Part shown: positions 27,424 through 37,247 of the stretch, piece after piece | Layout of the letters: each line of letters opens with the position of its first letter | Numbering within the stretch: the first letter of the stretch is position 1 | Origin: Desulfomarina profundi | Lineage (GTDB): Bacteria > Desulfobacterota > Desulfobulbia > Desulfobulbales > Desulfocapsaceae | Direction of reading: 5' to 3' | Assembly (NCBI RefSeq): GCF_019703855.1 | Contig: NZ_AP024086.1 | Coordinates: 2,686,501 to 2,750,500, forward strand | DNA: 64,000 nucleotides | The notes under the pieces: generated by a model | Seen by the model: only the letters and a program-made list of their open reading frames with translations | Databases searched by the model: none | What the model was told of the DNA's origin: nothing | Program-made: the position numbers and the translations under genes

Positions 27424-28266
27424 TCACACTATGTAAAAGACTGACGGTTTCGTTCCAAGGGACGGCTTCCTCTGGATCGTATTTTCTTTTTCAAGAACTT
27501 TACGAATTTCCGATTCGGGATCATTCAAGTCCCCGAAAACTATTGCGCCGGATTCCTTGACTGCTTCGAGACAGGCGGGTTCCTTCCCCAGTGCTAGGCG
27601 CTCACCACAGAAATTGCATTTTTCCACCACGCCACGCATACGGGTTGGAAAGTCCGGATTGTATTCCTTGATATACGGCCTTGGATTTTCCCAGTTAAAA
27701 CTCCTGGCACCATAGGGGCAGCCCATCATACAGAACCGGCACCCGATACAGCGATGAAAATCCATGGCAACAATACCGTTTTCCTTGTTGACAAAGGTAG
27801 CCTTTGTCGGGCAAACCCGGACACAGGGAGGATTGTCACAGTGATTACATAATACGAGGAAATCATTTTCCTCACGTGTTTTTGAAGCGTGATAGGAAGA
27901 GTGCTCAGGGAAAACATTTTCAAAGGGCATCTCCCAGATCCACTTTATTTCACTTTTTTTACTGTCAATCTGCGGAATATTATGCACCTTGTTGCATGCG
28001 GCAATAGCCTTCTCCATCAATTCAGGTTTGCCGTAGAGTTTCCGCATATCAATTACCATTCCAAGGCGAACTCCCTTGGGTGCTTCTTCGGTACCATGAG
28101 CCGGGGCCATGTGCCCTTCTTCTGCGGCACCATGTTCCGCCGGTGCTCCATGACCTGATGAAGCCAGTGCCGGAGAAGATGTCAACTTGACAACAGCCGG
28201 AGCGCTGATACCGGCAAGTGCAGTAGCACCTGCCATCTTCAGGAATTTTCTTCTTTGCTTATCCAT
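27424..28266 (-). CDS. dsrO: DsrO, periplasmic ferredoxin-like iron-sulfur subunit
   Basis: 280 residues. The start at 28266 follows GAAGGAG and overlaps the dsrJ stop (TAATG); the longer frame to 28314 is not needed. It has a Tat signal (KQRRKFLKMAG, residues ~3-13) for export folded. [4Fe-4S] sites of the NrfC/HybA type follow: 'CNHCDNPPCVRVCPTK', 'CIGCRFCMMGCPYG' and 'CNFCGERLALGKEPACLEA'. It would pass electrons between DsrP and the haems of DsrJ. A low-complexity Gly/His/Glu linker occurs between residues ~36 and 65. Confidence 0.94.
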   Translation of the reverse strand: MDKQRRKFLKMAGATALAGISAPAVVKLTSSPALASSGHGAPAEHGAAEEGHMAPAHGTEEAPKGVRLGMVIDMRKLYGKPELMEKAIAACNKVHNIPQIDSKKSEIKWIWEMPFENVFPEHSSYHASKTREENDFLVLCNHCDNPPCVRVCPTKATFVNKENGIVAMDFHRCIGCRFCMMGCPYGARSFNWENPRPYIKEYNPDFPTRMRGVVEKCNFCGERLALGKEPACLEAVKESGAIVFGDLNDPESEIRKVLEKENTIQRKPSLGTKPSVFYIV

Positions 28267-28667
28267 TAGTGAGTCTCCTTCTTCGACACTACGTCTGCCG
28301 GAGTCAGGTGACAATCCCAGCAGTACGGCTTAACAGAGGTATATTCGTGACAGGAGTCACAGAACTTTTCCTTGCTTGTGTGACACTGCATACAGGCCAG
28401 TTGCAACCCTTTGCGATATTGCTTGCCATCAACCGTTATAATATCACGCTTGTTATCACGAAGAACGGCATCTCTCCACTCATTCAGCAATTGCATATGG
28501 GATGCCCGCATAACAGATTCCGGCGCCACACAGTTTTTTTCTCCTCCGGGCGGCAGCTCAGGTTTCGGTGCGGGACTTGCTGTGGAGAACGCGTTGTACC
28601 AGAGCGGGAAAGTGACAACGAGGACAAAAATCGCCAGTCCCGGAATAATTGTTCCTTTATTGTACAT
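28266..28667 (-). CDS. dsrJ: DsrJ, triheme cytochrome c
   Basis: 133 residues, one N-terminal anchor helix (~7-24) and three CXXCH motifs (residues 92-96, 103-107, 116-120). Cys46 in 'KNCVAPES' corresponds to the conserved cysteine thought to give one haem the unusual His/Cys ligation known for DsrJ. It faces the periplasm. Its stop overlaps the dsrO start by one base. Confidence 0.95.
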   Translation of the reverse strand: MYNKGTIIPGLAIFVLVVTFPLWYNAFSTASPAPKPELPPGGEKNCVAPESVMRASHMQLLNEWRDAVLRDNKRDIITVDGKQYRKGLQLACMQCHTSKEKFCDSCHEYTSVKPYCWDCHLTPADVVSKKETH

Positions 28668-28695
28668 GAGATAACTCCTCTATTCTGATCAGGAT

Positions 28696-30327
28696 TTAGA
28701 AAACCATCGTCCGGAGACCTTCTTCAAGCTCTCCGCGAGTCTCGCCTTCCTGGACAATTGCGTTGGCAACGAGCTCCGTTACTCCGCAGACCCCGACTTC
28801 GGGTGTCCAGAAATTATTCAGGGTAGTCAGCGTCGCCCTGTCAATCGCGCACACACAGGAGAGCATGTTGACTCCATGTTTTTCATGGACATACTTCACC
28901 GCATTTGCCCTGGGCAATCCTGATCGCATTCTCAACTCCATAATTTCATCGGTATTCAGACCGGTTCCTGAGCCACAGCAGAATGTCTGCTCCCTGATGG
29001 TATTCTCAGGCATCTCCACCCAGTCCACCACATGATCCAGAATATAGCGCGGCTCATCAATTAATCCCATCGCCCTTGCCGGATTACAGGAATCATGGAA
29101 AGTCGCCTTGACATGACTGTTACGGCTCTTGTCCAATTTCAATTTACCGTGCTTAATAAGATCGGCGGTGAATTCACTGATATGAACCATTTTTGTGGAC
29201 GCAGCATTTTCAAAAACCGTCCCGGTAATCGGAGAAACCGGTTTTTCAAGGAAATCTGCTGGTCCGTTCATGGTATCCATATATTGATGGATGACACGCC
29301 ACATATGACCACATTCTCCACCGAGGATATACTTTACTCCGAGACGCTCTGCTTCCGCGTACATCTTCGCATTCAGCTTTTTCATGGCCTCATTACTGGT
29401 AAAAAGCCCGAAGTTACCACCCTCAGAAGCATAGGTTGACCAGGTATAGTCAAGGCCAATGGCTTCAAATAGAATCAGGTACCCCATGGCTGTGTAGAGT
29501 CCCGGTTCAGCAAAAACATCAGCAGACGGTGTGATAAACAGAACCTCGGCTCCTTTTCTGTTGAAACTGATATTCGGCTTGATGCCGGTTAGGTTTTCAA
29601 CATCATCAACCAGAAACTCGACATTGTCCTTGAAGGTATGGGGTTGAAGCCCCATATGGTTACCTGTACGGTTCGAATTGGATACCGGTTCCAGAATCCA
29701 GTTGATACCGATACCAACCAGATGCAGCAGTTCACGGAGCATCATGGTCACTTCGGCCGTATCGATACCGTATGGGCAGAAAACTGAACATCGACGACAT
29801 TCTGTACATTGATAGGAATACATGAACCATTCTTTCAGCACTCCCACTGTCATTTCACGGGCTCCTGCCATTTTACCGAGTATTTTTCCCCCGAGGGTAA
29901 AATCATTTCTGTACACGGAGCGCAGCAGCTCAGCACGAAGTACCGGCATATTTTTCGGGTCACCCGTACCCAGGAAAAAATGGCATTTATCGGCACAGGC
30001 ACCGCAACGGACACAGCAGTCCATAAATATTTTCAAAGACCGGAACTTATCCAGGCGCTCCTTGAGTCCCTTCAGGATAATATCCTTCCAGTCTTCGGGA
30101 AGCTTCCAGTCATCGTCTTCGGGTGACCATTCCCTGGCATTGGGAAAACTCAGGCCAGACTGGCTGTTGAGATATTCCACCTTGTCTTTTTTGGCCACGT
30201 AGGCATAATTTCCCGGTTTAAAATGTACCGGAATATCCATCCAGTCCCTGGTAGGTATTGCTCCAGTTGCCAAGGATGGTCCCTGCACTACGCTCTGCGA
30301 TAATTGTTCTAATTTGGGAACTGACAT
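28696..30327 (-). CDS. dsrK: DsrK, HdrD-like catalytic iron-sulfur subunit
   Basis: Cytoplasmic subunit (543 residues) related to heterodisulfide reductase HdrD. Two ferredoxin motifs are at C105/C108/C111/C115 (CVRCGACADKC) and C174/C177/C180/C184 (CTECRRCSVFC). The C-terminal CCG-type cysteines for the special [4Fe-4S] cofactor are visible in 'GGECGHMW', 'FHDSCNPARAMGL' and 'TFCCGSGTGLN'. In sulfate reducers DsrMK is thought to reduce the DsrC trisulfide formed by sulfite reductase. It lies between dsrM and dsrJ with gaps of 40 and 28 bases. Confidence 0.95.
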   Translation of the reverse strand: MSVPKLEQLSQSVVQGPSLATGAIPTRDWMDIPVHFKPGNYAYVAKKDKVEYLNSQSGLSFPNAREWSPEDDDWKLPEDWKDIILKGLKERLDKFRSLKIFMDCCVRCGACADKCHFFLGTGDPKNMPVLRAELLRSVYRNDFTLGGKILGKMAGAREMTVGVLKEWFMYSYQCTECRRCSVFCPYGIDTAEVTMMLRELLHLVGIGINWILEPVSNSNRTGNHMGLQPHTFKDNVEFLVDDVENLTGIKPNISFNRKGAEVLFITPSADVFAEPGLYTAMGYLILFEAIGLDYTWSTYASEGGNFGLFTSNEAMKKLNAKMYAEAERLGVKYILGGECGHMWRVIHQYMDTMNGPADFLEKPVSPITGTVFENAASTKMVHISEFTADLIKHGKLKLDKSRNSHVKATFHDSCNPARAMGLIDEPRYILDHVVDWVEMPENTIREQTFCCGSGTGLNTDEIMELRMRSGLPRANAVKYVHEKHGVNMLSCVCAIDRATLTTLNNFWTPEVGVCGVTELVANAIVQEGETRGELEEGLRTMVF

Positions 30328-30367
30328 CTTATCTAATCCTCATAAGCTAGTTTTGGGTCAATACTGT

Positions 30368-31390
30368 TTATTCTTCATCCTTTTTCGGCGGCAACTCTTT
30401 CTCCACTGGGATTCCTGCCTCTACCATGAACTCTCTGAACTCATCCTCATATCCCGCATAGGAGTGGGGAAGGATTCTCGGATTCCACGGATTAATATGA
30501 CGTACTGCCCGGGTATTGTTTTTCATATTTCGGGTAGGACTCATGAATACTCCGGCGAAGTGCATCAGCTTGCTGAAAGGGAAATAGGCTATCAGCACAC
30601 AGACAAGAAAGAGATGGATATAGAAAATAGCTCCGATTTTTGTACCGATAACAGGGGAAAATGTTACAAGACCCACGGCCAGCTGCTTGATAGTGACAAT
30701 GTCAATATCCGTCCGCAGAAAATAGCGCATCAGGATACCCGTGGCAGCTATGGAAAAAATAAGAACCAGCGGAAAATAGTCGTTGATAAGAGAAATAAAG
30801 CGCACATGGCGATTGACAATACGCCTGCTGAACAGCAACACACATCCCGCAAGAAGTCCAACATCGGTAATATACCAGGTTGGCGCACCTACCTGAAAAA
30901 TACCATCACCGAACTCCAGCCAGCCGATCCAGGCCGGAATGGGATCGAGAAACAGACGCATATGCCTGATTATAATCATTAAAAATGAATAATGAAAAAT
31001 CAGGGCAAACAACCACAACCACTTGGAGGACTCATAGGTGAGTTTTGGACCATCGTGGATTTCCGACTTGGTATTCCTGAACAGTGACCTGAACGTCACA
31101 ATTTCAAGAAACATCCGAGCCACTACTTCTGGAAGTGTATCAGGTGCTTCCAATCTGTCATGCTTGATAAAATCCAGCGATTTACCCTGACCACAAGTGG
31201 TCTGAATCGAGAATGGAACAGGAGATTTTCCCCACTGTACCACCCGATAAATGCAACCGCCCAGGAAGATCATCATGGCCAGATACGGCAGTGCGACACC
31301 AAACAGATAAGGCATCCCGGGTACCTGTGATCCGAGCCAAGCAATCAGAATTAAAGCAATGACTGCCAGGAATGAGAAGGCATACTTCAT
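30368..31390 (-). CDS. dsrM: DsrM, NarI-like cytochrome b subunit
   Basis: Membrane cytochrome b (340 residues) that takes electrons from menaquinol to DsrK. About six hydrophobic segments. The histidines in 'FHYSFLMIIIRHMRLFLD' and 'FYIHLFLVCVLIAYFPFSKLMHF' fit the haem-b ligands of the NarI family. The cytoplasmic C-terminus is charged and ends EKELPPKKDEE. First structural gene of dsrMKJOP. The upstream RsbRD-type gene shares its direction. Confidence 0.94.
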   Translation of the reverse strand: MKYAFSFLAVIALILIAWLGSQVPGMPYLFGVALPYLAMMIFLGGCIYRVVQWGKSPVPFSIQTTCGQGKSLDFIKHDRLEAPDTLPEVVARMFLEIVTFRSLFRNTKSEIHDGPKLTYESSKWLWLFALIFHYSFLMIIIRHMRLFLDPIPAWIGWLEFGDGIFQVGAPTWYITDVGLLAGCVLLFSRRIVNRHVRFISLINDYFPLVLIFSIAATGILMRYFLRTDIDIVTIKQLAVGLVTFSPVIGTKIGAIFYIHLFLVCVLIAYFPFSKLMHFAGVFMSPTRNMKNNTRAVRHINPWNPRILPHSYAGYEDEFREFMVEAGIPVEKELPPKKDEE

Positions 31391-31431
31391 TTCTTACCTC
31401 GCTTCAATTAAACTGAGTTTTGGAAACAACA

Positions 31432-31456
31432 GAAGGAAGAGGGAGCCCCTTCCTTC
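31432..31456 (-). terminator. Hairpin between RsbRD gene and dsrM
   Basis: An 8-bp perfect stem, GAAGGAAG with CTTCCTTC, around a GC-rich loop. It has no strong U-run, so it may attenuate or process the transcript rather than end it. Confidence 0.4.
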
Positions 31457-31468
31457 CATTGAAACCAG

Positions 31469-32008
31469 TTAAAAACTATTTACCGTTTTAATAACTTTCT
31501 TGTCTTCAGCCATCATGGCCGAAGGGCACTTGCTGTCCGTCAATATATGGCTGCCGGATTTAATCTCGTCAATACGGACCTGGTACAGTCGTTCACGATA
31601 ACTCATGTATATATCAAAAGCGGCCAGTACAGCCAGATCCACCCTGAACTCAAAATCATACAGTTCACCAACAAAACGGCTTCTTTCCTTATCCTTTTCA
31701 AAGGCTTCACGGACAATATGTTTGACAGCATTTATGGGTGCCACTGCCTGGGCAGGTGTAAATTCCTGGACGGAGCGAATAGAAATAATCTGCTCCAGCG
31801 GGCCAGAGAACTCCTTCACATCACCATCTCCTGTGAGAAGCAGAAAAAGCTTTTTCAGACCTTCTCTGAAATTTCCTCCGACAGGATTTGCAAACTTATC
31901 CCCTTCCTTTATAAAAAAGGAGGACGAAGAATATGTTGAGAGGGTGTACTCAACCCAACGGTTTACAATTTTATCCCCGTGAAACCTGAATGCTTCAGCA
32001 ATATCCAT
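31469..32008 (-). CDS. RsbRD N-terminal-domain sensor protein
   Basis: 179 residues with no membrane segment. 'IVNRWVEYTLSTYSSSSFFIKEGDKFANPVG' followed by an all-helical stretch with 'FTPAQAVAPINAVKHIVREAF' matches the RsbRD N-terminal (non-haem globin-like) domain of stressosome co-antagonists. The STAS domain of full RsbR proteins is missing. A gene like this precedes dsrMKJOP in other Desulfobacterota (family knowledge). A sensory or assembly role for the complex is inferred, not shown. Confidence 0.82.
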   Translation of the reverse strand: MDIAEAFRFHGDKIVNRWVEYTLSTYSSSSFFIKEGDKFANPVGGNFREGLKKLFLLLTGDGDVKEFSGPLEQIISIRSVQEFTPAQAVAPINAVKHIVREAFEKDKERSRFVGELYDFEFRVDLAVLAAFDIYMSYRERLYQVRIDEIKSGSHILTDSKCPSAMMAEDKKVIKTVNSF

Positions 32009-32209
32009 AATTCAAACCCCTTCAGTAAGACAACTTCTTTCAGGAAAACGGCCATCTTATCCCGAGAAAAGAGAACTGAATGGTCATTCACAAATTCACA
32101 CATTTATCACTTTTTTCAGGCTTTTTCAACAATAATTTCATTACGCAGTGAGGCTGAAAAACGTATAAGCCGGCATGGCTGAACCCAATGATTCAGCCGC
32201 AATATAGTA

Positions 32210-32320
32210 ACGAAAATCCAACTGAGGGAAACGATCTTCGGCAGCGAAATTTTCAGATAAAAAACAAAAACTCAACGCTTTTTATGTAACTGGTCTGGGG
32301 TGCCCCTGATCACCTACAGG
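32210..32320. repeat. Intergenic repeats: family E copy 1 and family D fragment
   Basis: 32210-32256 (GAAAATCCAACTG ... CGATCTTCGGCAGCGAAATTTTCAGA, shown in two blocks) belongs to family E with 39692-39740 and, inverted, 38678-38730. At 32289-32320 a family D piece, TGATCACCTACAGG, follows. These occupy most of the 313-base gap between the RsbRD gene and prc; no gene is seen. Confidence 0.65.
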
Positions 32321-32321
32321 T

Positions 32322-34517
32322 TTATCTGCCATTGAAATGGACAATATCTCCTACAATATTTACAGCTTCATGGATGTAGGGATCTTCATGAATATCCTTC
32401 AGCCAGACCTCTCTGCTCCCCTCTTCTTCCGCCTGTTTTTCCACTTTCTCCGGATCGTCTTCTGTCTCACGCCGATATTTCCGGTAATGAGCCCCGACTT
32501 TTTCCCTCACCTGACGGGCTTCTTCACGCTTCTCTCGCATTTCATTGATATCAATGGAAACAACTGTCTCGTCCTGGCGTTTTTTGGCTTTTTCAGCTTC
32601 TTCTCTGATTGTCTTCAATCCCTCATCATCAACAACACGTTCTCTGCTTTTCTGCCGCAGCAGATCCATATCCACCTTGAAATCAGAATATGGAGTGTAC
32701 TTGACGGGCTGGATGGTATCCCACGGCAGGGTGTATTCCAGGTACCGTTCTCCCGATTTCAGATGATCAAACAGGGAGGGGAGGACAATATCCGGTTCAA
32801 CCCCCTTGTACTGCGTGGAACCACCGTTCACCCTGTAAAATTTCTGGATAGTCACCTTCAGTGCTCCGAGATCATCGTACTTACGCAGATAGAACAGTGG
32901 GATATGGTCACTGAGGTTGATTACCGCCTGCACGGTTCCCTTTCCGTGGGTATGCTTTCCACCCACTATTACACCCCGGTGATAATCCTGAATGGCGGCT
33001 GCCACAATTTCGGACGCGGATGCCGAAAATTTATTGACCAGAACAACCAGGGGGCCGTCATACACAATGGCATCATCCTTATCTTCAAGCACCTTCCTGT
33101 CCCCGAAACTGTTCTTCACCTGAACAACCGGCCCCGATCTGATAAAGAGACCGGCTATATCAACGGCATCAATCAGTGCTCCACCGCCATTGTCCCTGAG
33201 ATCAAGCACAATGCCATCAACATTTTCCTCTTCCATTTTCAGGATTTCCCTGCGGGTATCATCTGTCGAGTTTCTCCCGTGGGCACCATTTCGTGTCCCC
33301 TCAAAATCCCGGTAAAATCCGGGTATAAAGATATAGCCGGTTTTTCGGCCATCTTTGGAACTGATAACAGCACTTTTTACAAAAGATTCCTCCTTGAGCA
33401 CCACATCACGGATAATGGCAATGACCTCTTTGGCCCCGTCCGGTTTTCTGACTGTCAACCGAACTTCATCACCCTTTGGTCCCCGGATAAGTCTCACAGC
33501 ATCCCTCAACCGCATATCCGTGATATCCACGGGTTCTTCATCCCCCTGGGCAACCTGCAGAATAATATCTTCAGCCTTCAGCTGACCCTGCCTGGCTGCT
33601 GCACTGCCAGGAATGATCCGCACTACCTTGATCATGCCGTCTTTCTCCATCAGCATGGCACCAATACCCTCAAGAGAACCACGCATATTGATATCAAAAT
33701 CCTCTTTGGAAGCGGGAGAAATATAGTTTGTGTGGGGACCAAAAGCCCTGGTCACGGAATTAAAAAACCTGTCGTAATGGTCCTGAAGGGTTTCCTGATG
33801 AAGGCGATGGAAAAAGTTTTTATTTCTTTTTCTCACTTTGGCAAGAGCATCCTGCCAGAGCTCTGTCATGTTTTTCTTCTTTTTCGGATCTTCTTCTTTT
33901 TTCTGTTCCTCCTCAAGATCAAGGAATTTTGAAATCACCTGGGCTTTCAGAATTTTTCTCCATCTCTCTCTCAGGTCATTGAGATTCTGCACGTAATCGA
34001 TTTTTTTAATATCAGTCTCATATTTTTCCTTTCGGGTGACAGTGAACATTCCGACCTGAAGATCACCTTCGCCTTTCCCGGAAAGTTCAACACCATCATC
34101 CGCCCTGACAGTCGTGTCCTCGAGCATTTTACCGACCATTTTCTCAACCAGCATGATCTTTTCGCTGAGGATGTCATTCCCCGCATCAGGCAGAGAAATC
34201 CTGCCGCTCTTCAAATTGTCATCTATATAGTCGGCAAAGGCTTCCAGCTGTTCCACATCTTTCTTGAGAAGAAAACGTTTCTGGTAGTCCAGCTGTTTGA
34301 TATAGAGCTCAAATGCCGCCTCTGCCAGCTCGTCATTCATTGTTTTTTCACTGAAATGGAGTGCCGGCAGCTGCTTGCTGAGCATATAGCCGATCAGTGC
34401 ATTTCTTTTTCGATCCAGGGGAGGAGCGGTTTCGGTTCTGGCCTCCGCCTGAATTAAAAAACCGGCAAGGAGAAAAAGAGAAAGGGCCGAGAGAAGTATG
34501 TTTCTTATTGTTTTCAT
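32322..34517 (-). CDS. prc: Tail-specific/C-terminal processing protease
   Basis: Periplasmic serine protease of 731 residues (S41, Prc type). Signal peptide with 'LSLFLLAGFLIQAEA'. A Tsp N-terminal helical region follows, then a PDZ domain with 'SLEGIGAMLMEKDGMIKVVRIIPGSAAARQG'-type sequence. The catalytic Ser lies in 'VNKFSASASEIVAAAI' and the Lys in 'GKGTVQAVINL'. A DUF3340-like C-terminal tail is rich in Glu/Lys. It degrades proteins marked by hydrophobic C-termini and trims envelope proteins. It stands at the end of the leftward hem run. Confidence 0.94.
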   Translation of the reverse strand: MKTIRNILLSALSLFLLAGFLIQAEARTETAPPLDRKRNALIGYMLSKQLPALHFSEKTMNDELAEAAFELYIKQLDYQKRFLLKKDVEQLEAFADYIDDNLKSGRISLPDAGNDILSEKIMLVEKMVGKMLEDTTVRADDGVELSGKGEGDLQVGMFTVTRKEKYETDIKKIDYVQNLNDLRERWRKILKAQVISKFLDLEEEQKKEEDPKKKKNMTELWQDALAKVRKRNKNFFHRLHQETLQDHYDRFFNSVTRAFGPHTNYISPASKEDFDINMRGSLEGIGAMLMEKDGMIKVVRIIPGSAAARQGQLKAEDIILQVAQGDEEPVDITDMRLRDAVRLIRGPKGDEVRLTVRKPDGAKEVIAIIRDVVLKEESFVKSAVISSKDGRKTGYIFIPGFYRDFEGTRNGAHGRNSTDDTRREILKMEEENVDGIVLDLRDNGGGALIDAVDIAGLFIRSGPVVQVKNSFGDRKVLEDKDDAIVYDGPLVVLVNKFSASASEIVAAAIQDYHRGVIVGGKHTHGKGTVQAVINLSDHIPLFYLRKYDDLGALKVTIQKFYRVNGGSTQYKGVEPDIVLPSLFDHLKSGERYLEYTLPWDTIQPVKYTPYSDFKVDMDLLRQKSRERVVDDEGLKTIREEAEKAKKRQDETVVSIDINEMREKREEARQVREKVGAHYRKYRRETEDDPEKVEKQAEEEGSREVWLKDIHEDPYIHEAVNIVGDIVHFNGR

Positions 34518-34636
34518 AAACAGATTAAAAGTGAAAAGTGCTTGGTATACTCATGAATCCGCGACAAGCTGAAGTTACAGACATAACAGAACAGAAAAAC
34601 AAATACCATCAGAAAGAAGGTAAATCCGCTGGAGGT

Positions 34637-35149
34637 TCAGGATGAAGATGCAAAAAGAAGATCCAGGTCTTCCAGGATTTCCGGACCCGGCTCAACTTCC
34701 AGATCAGAGGCAAAACGACACAGCTCCTCCCTGGAACAGTTAATAATTGAAGCCCGGCTCCCCTTTCCCACCACTTCTTCAATTTCCCTGCGAAGAAAAA
34801 GAAGAAGCTGATTCGCCGTTTCCAGGCGTATATCATCACAACACAACCCCTGCCTGGAACAGAACCTGCACATTCTCTGGTAATTTTCCATGGAACGTTT
34901 AATCCCACGGTAGATGCTTTTTCCATGGTTTTCATGGTACAGGTCTCTCAGGACAATTTCCCTGTAACGATCCATGGCCGCCTTTTGCAGAAAATTGACC
35001 TGTTCTTTACTCAGCTCCTGCCGTGGCCCGTCCTTTGCCCGGGTCAGAAAGTAAATAGCAGAATTATATGCTATTTCAGGTATTTCTCCGGAATAGCGCA
35101 CAATATACCATTCATCTTCCAAAAGTTCCGGAAAATTATTTTCTGCCAT
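34637..35149 (-). CDS. Conserved-looking hypothetical protein with Cys cluster
   Basis: About 170 residues, no signal or membrane helix, acidic N-terminus. A cysteine cluster 'CRFCSRQGLCCDD' near residue ~92 could bind metal or an iron-sulfur cluster. The start codon (ATG 35149) overlaps the hemA coding end by about 14 bases, so the gene is translationally coupled to hemA. I do not recognise the family. Context suggests a role linked to haem or sirohaem synthesis. Confidence 0.7.
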   Translation of the reverse strand: MAENNFPELLEDEWYIVRYSGEIPEIAYNSAIYFLTRAKDGPRQELSKEQVNFLQKAAMDRYREIVLRDLYHENHGKSIYRGIKRSMENYQRMCRFCSRQGLCCDDIRLETANQLLLFLRREIEEVVGKGSRASIINCSREELCRFASDLEVEPGPEILEDLDLLFASSS

Positions 35150-36418
35150 TGTCAAGCCCGAAAAGAGAACGGATGATAGTTATTCTCAGGTCACTGTTGT
35201 CCCGACCGGTACACGATTCACTTTTCAGGTATACCAGGGGATCATGCAGGATTTTCGAACCAATGGCCCTGACCATTTTTTCAAGAGCCTTTCTGTCGCG
35301 ATCACTCAAACCATTCATCCTGGACAGGGTCTTGTCCAGTTCTCCCGTGGTAATAATATCAATTTTTTCCCGAAGTTCGCGAATAGTGGGAGTAACCGAC
35401 AATCCCTGGTACCAACGCTGAAACTTCAGGGTTTCCTCATCTACGATCCTGGCAGCCTTGACAGCCTCCCTGTTTCTCTCCGACTTGTTGATTTCCACAA
35501 CATTTGAGAGATCATCGATATCATAGAGGTACACATTTTCAATTTCAATAAGGCGTGGGTCAAGATCTCGAGGCACGGCGATATCAATAAAAAAAAGCGG
35601 CCTGTTCATGCGACTGGGCATGACCGATTTCACCTCGTCCTTATGGAGGATCAAGTCTGTGGCACCCGTGGAGCTGATGATTATATCCACCCGTTCAAGC
35701 TGATGTACCAGCTCTTCCATGGAGACGGCCTGACCGTCAAATTTTTTTGCTAAATCAACCGCTCTCTCGAATGTCCTGTTGGCGACAACCACAGATCCGA
35801 CACCATGCCCGACAAGGTGTTCCGCCGCCAGTTCAGCCATCTCCCCGGCCCCACCAGCATAACCTTTTTCCCTTTCAAATTACCGAAGATTTTCTCCGCA
35901 AGCTGAACAGCGGCATAACTGATAGACACGGCGGATGAGCCGACACCGGTTTCCGTGCGCACCCGCTTGGCCACGGAAAATGCCTTGTGAAGAAACCTGT
36001 TCAACAGGGGACCGGTACAGTTAAACTGGGCGGCGTATCGATAGGCCTCCTTGAGCTGGCCAAGGATCTGAGCCTCCCCCACGACCATGGAATCAAGACT
36101 TGCTGCAACAGTAAAAAGATGGTGAACAGCATCTCGACCGTAATATACATAGAGATACTTACTGCATTCTTCCGGAGATACGGTATCACCGAAAAGAAAA
36201 CGGATGATCTCGTTTTCCACATCAGCATTCTGCTCGACAACCACCAGCAGTTCAACCCTGTTACAGGTGGAAAGAAGATAACATTCCCTGCAGCCCTTAA
36301 TCTTTTTCAAAGCGGCCAGAGGTTCCTCATAGCCCGCTGAAAGGGCAATTTTTTCACGAATCTCCACAGGTGTTGTCTTATGGTTCACACCCATCAACAG
36401 AATCTTTTCACCCTGCAT
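35136..36418 (-). CDS. hemA: Glutamyl-tRNA reductase (frameshifted)
   Basis: First enzyme of C5 tetrapyrrole synthesis, reducing Glu-tRNA to glutamate semialdehyde. ATG 36418 follows GGAGGAG. The catalytic Cys is in 'YLLSTCNRVELL'. 'GVGSSAVSISYAAVQLAEKIFG' and the C-terminal dimer helices fit. The frame breaks near 35849: adding one base to the C4 run 35849-35852 restores 'VMLVGAGEMAELAAEHL', the NADPH-binding turn. It overlaps the ccsA stop by 11 bases and the unknown gene downstream. Probably intact in vivo. Confidence 0.92.
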
Positions 36419-37235
36419 AACTGTGCACTCCTCCAAGCAGCCATGTCACGCCCCAAAGGGTAAAAATAACTGCGATAAACCCGACAATGGACATGATTGC
36501 GCTTCTCTTCCCGCGCCAGCCGACGGTGAATCTCTGGTGAATCATTACCAGGTAGAGAAACCAGGTGATAAGAGACCAGGTTTCCTTGGGATCCCACTGC
36601 CAGTAAGCCCCCCAGGCCTGCCTGGCCCAGAGGGATCCGGTAACGATACCAAGGGTGAGAAAGATGAATCCAGCCGTAAGACAGTGGCTGTTGAGTTGAT
36701 CCAGGGAATCAAGCGAAGGAAAACGGGCAAAGAAATATCCAAATCTCTTGCTTTTCAACTCCCGTTCCTGGAGCAGGTACATTATACCGCCGCAGAAGGC
36801 AAGTGACAGAAAACCGTAGGCGATCAATGAAACACCGGCATGAACAGGCAGCCACCAACTCTGCAGGGCGGGAACAAGAACCGTTATTTCCCGGGATGAT
36901 ACGGAAGATACAAGAAGAAGAAGGAAGATCAGCAAGGTAACCAGTGTGCCAAAATTTTTCACGGTATACCGCCACCTGAAGGAAAGATAGGCCCAGGTAG
37001 TGGACCAGGCGAAGAAGACAACAGCCTCGTGTTGTGATGTTATCGGTGTATGCCCCACCTGGACATAGCGCGTGATTATATAAAGAGTCTGGAGAATTCC
37101 GGAGAGTACAAGAATCCTTCTGGCAATTACCCTGAGCCCCTGATTCTGCCTGAAAAAAAACACCAGGTATACTGCACAGGCAATAAAGGTAACCCCGAGA
37201 ACAGAAAGATAGAGCAGGTAACTGAGTTCATTCAT
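36408..37235 (-). CDS. ccsA: CcsA/HemX-type cytochrome c biogenesis membrane protein
   Basis: 275 residues with about eight hydrophobic helices. The WWD-like haem-handling motif is 'WGAYWQWDPKETWSLITWFLYL'-type sequence near residues 196-216. These proteins carry haem to the periplasmic cytochrome c ligation site (CcsA) or resemble HemX, which is commonly encoded next to hemA. Downstream hemA overlaps by 11 bases, with its ribosome site inside this gene. The DsrJ haems and other cytochromes c would be clients; the CcsB partner is not in the window. Confidence 0.88.
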   Translation of the reverse strand: MNELSYLLYLSVLGVTFIACAVYLVFFFRQNQGLRVIARRILVLSGILQTLYIITRYVQVGHTPITSQHEAVVFFAWSTTWAYLSFRWRYTVKNFGTLVTLLIFLLLLVSSVSSREITVLVPALQSWWLPVHAGVSLIAYGFLSLAFCGGIMYLLQERELKSKRFGYFFARFPSLDSLDQLNSHCLTAGFIFLTLGIVTGSLWARQAWGAYWQWDPKETWSLITWFLYLVMIHQRFTVGWRGKRSAIMSIVGFIAVIFTLWGVTWLLGGVHSYAG

Positions 37236-37247
37236 GGCGATTCCGGT

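Noticed and set aside
32337-33932. A 531-codon open frame on the plus strand
   Set aside because: It lies entirely antisense to prc, has no ribosome site, and its translation is not protein-like. It is a shadow of the prc reading frame.
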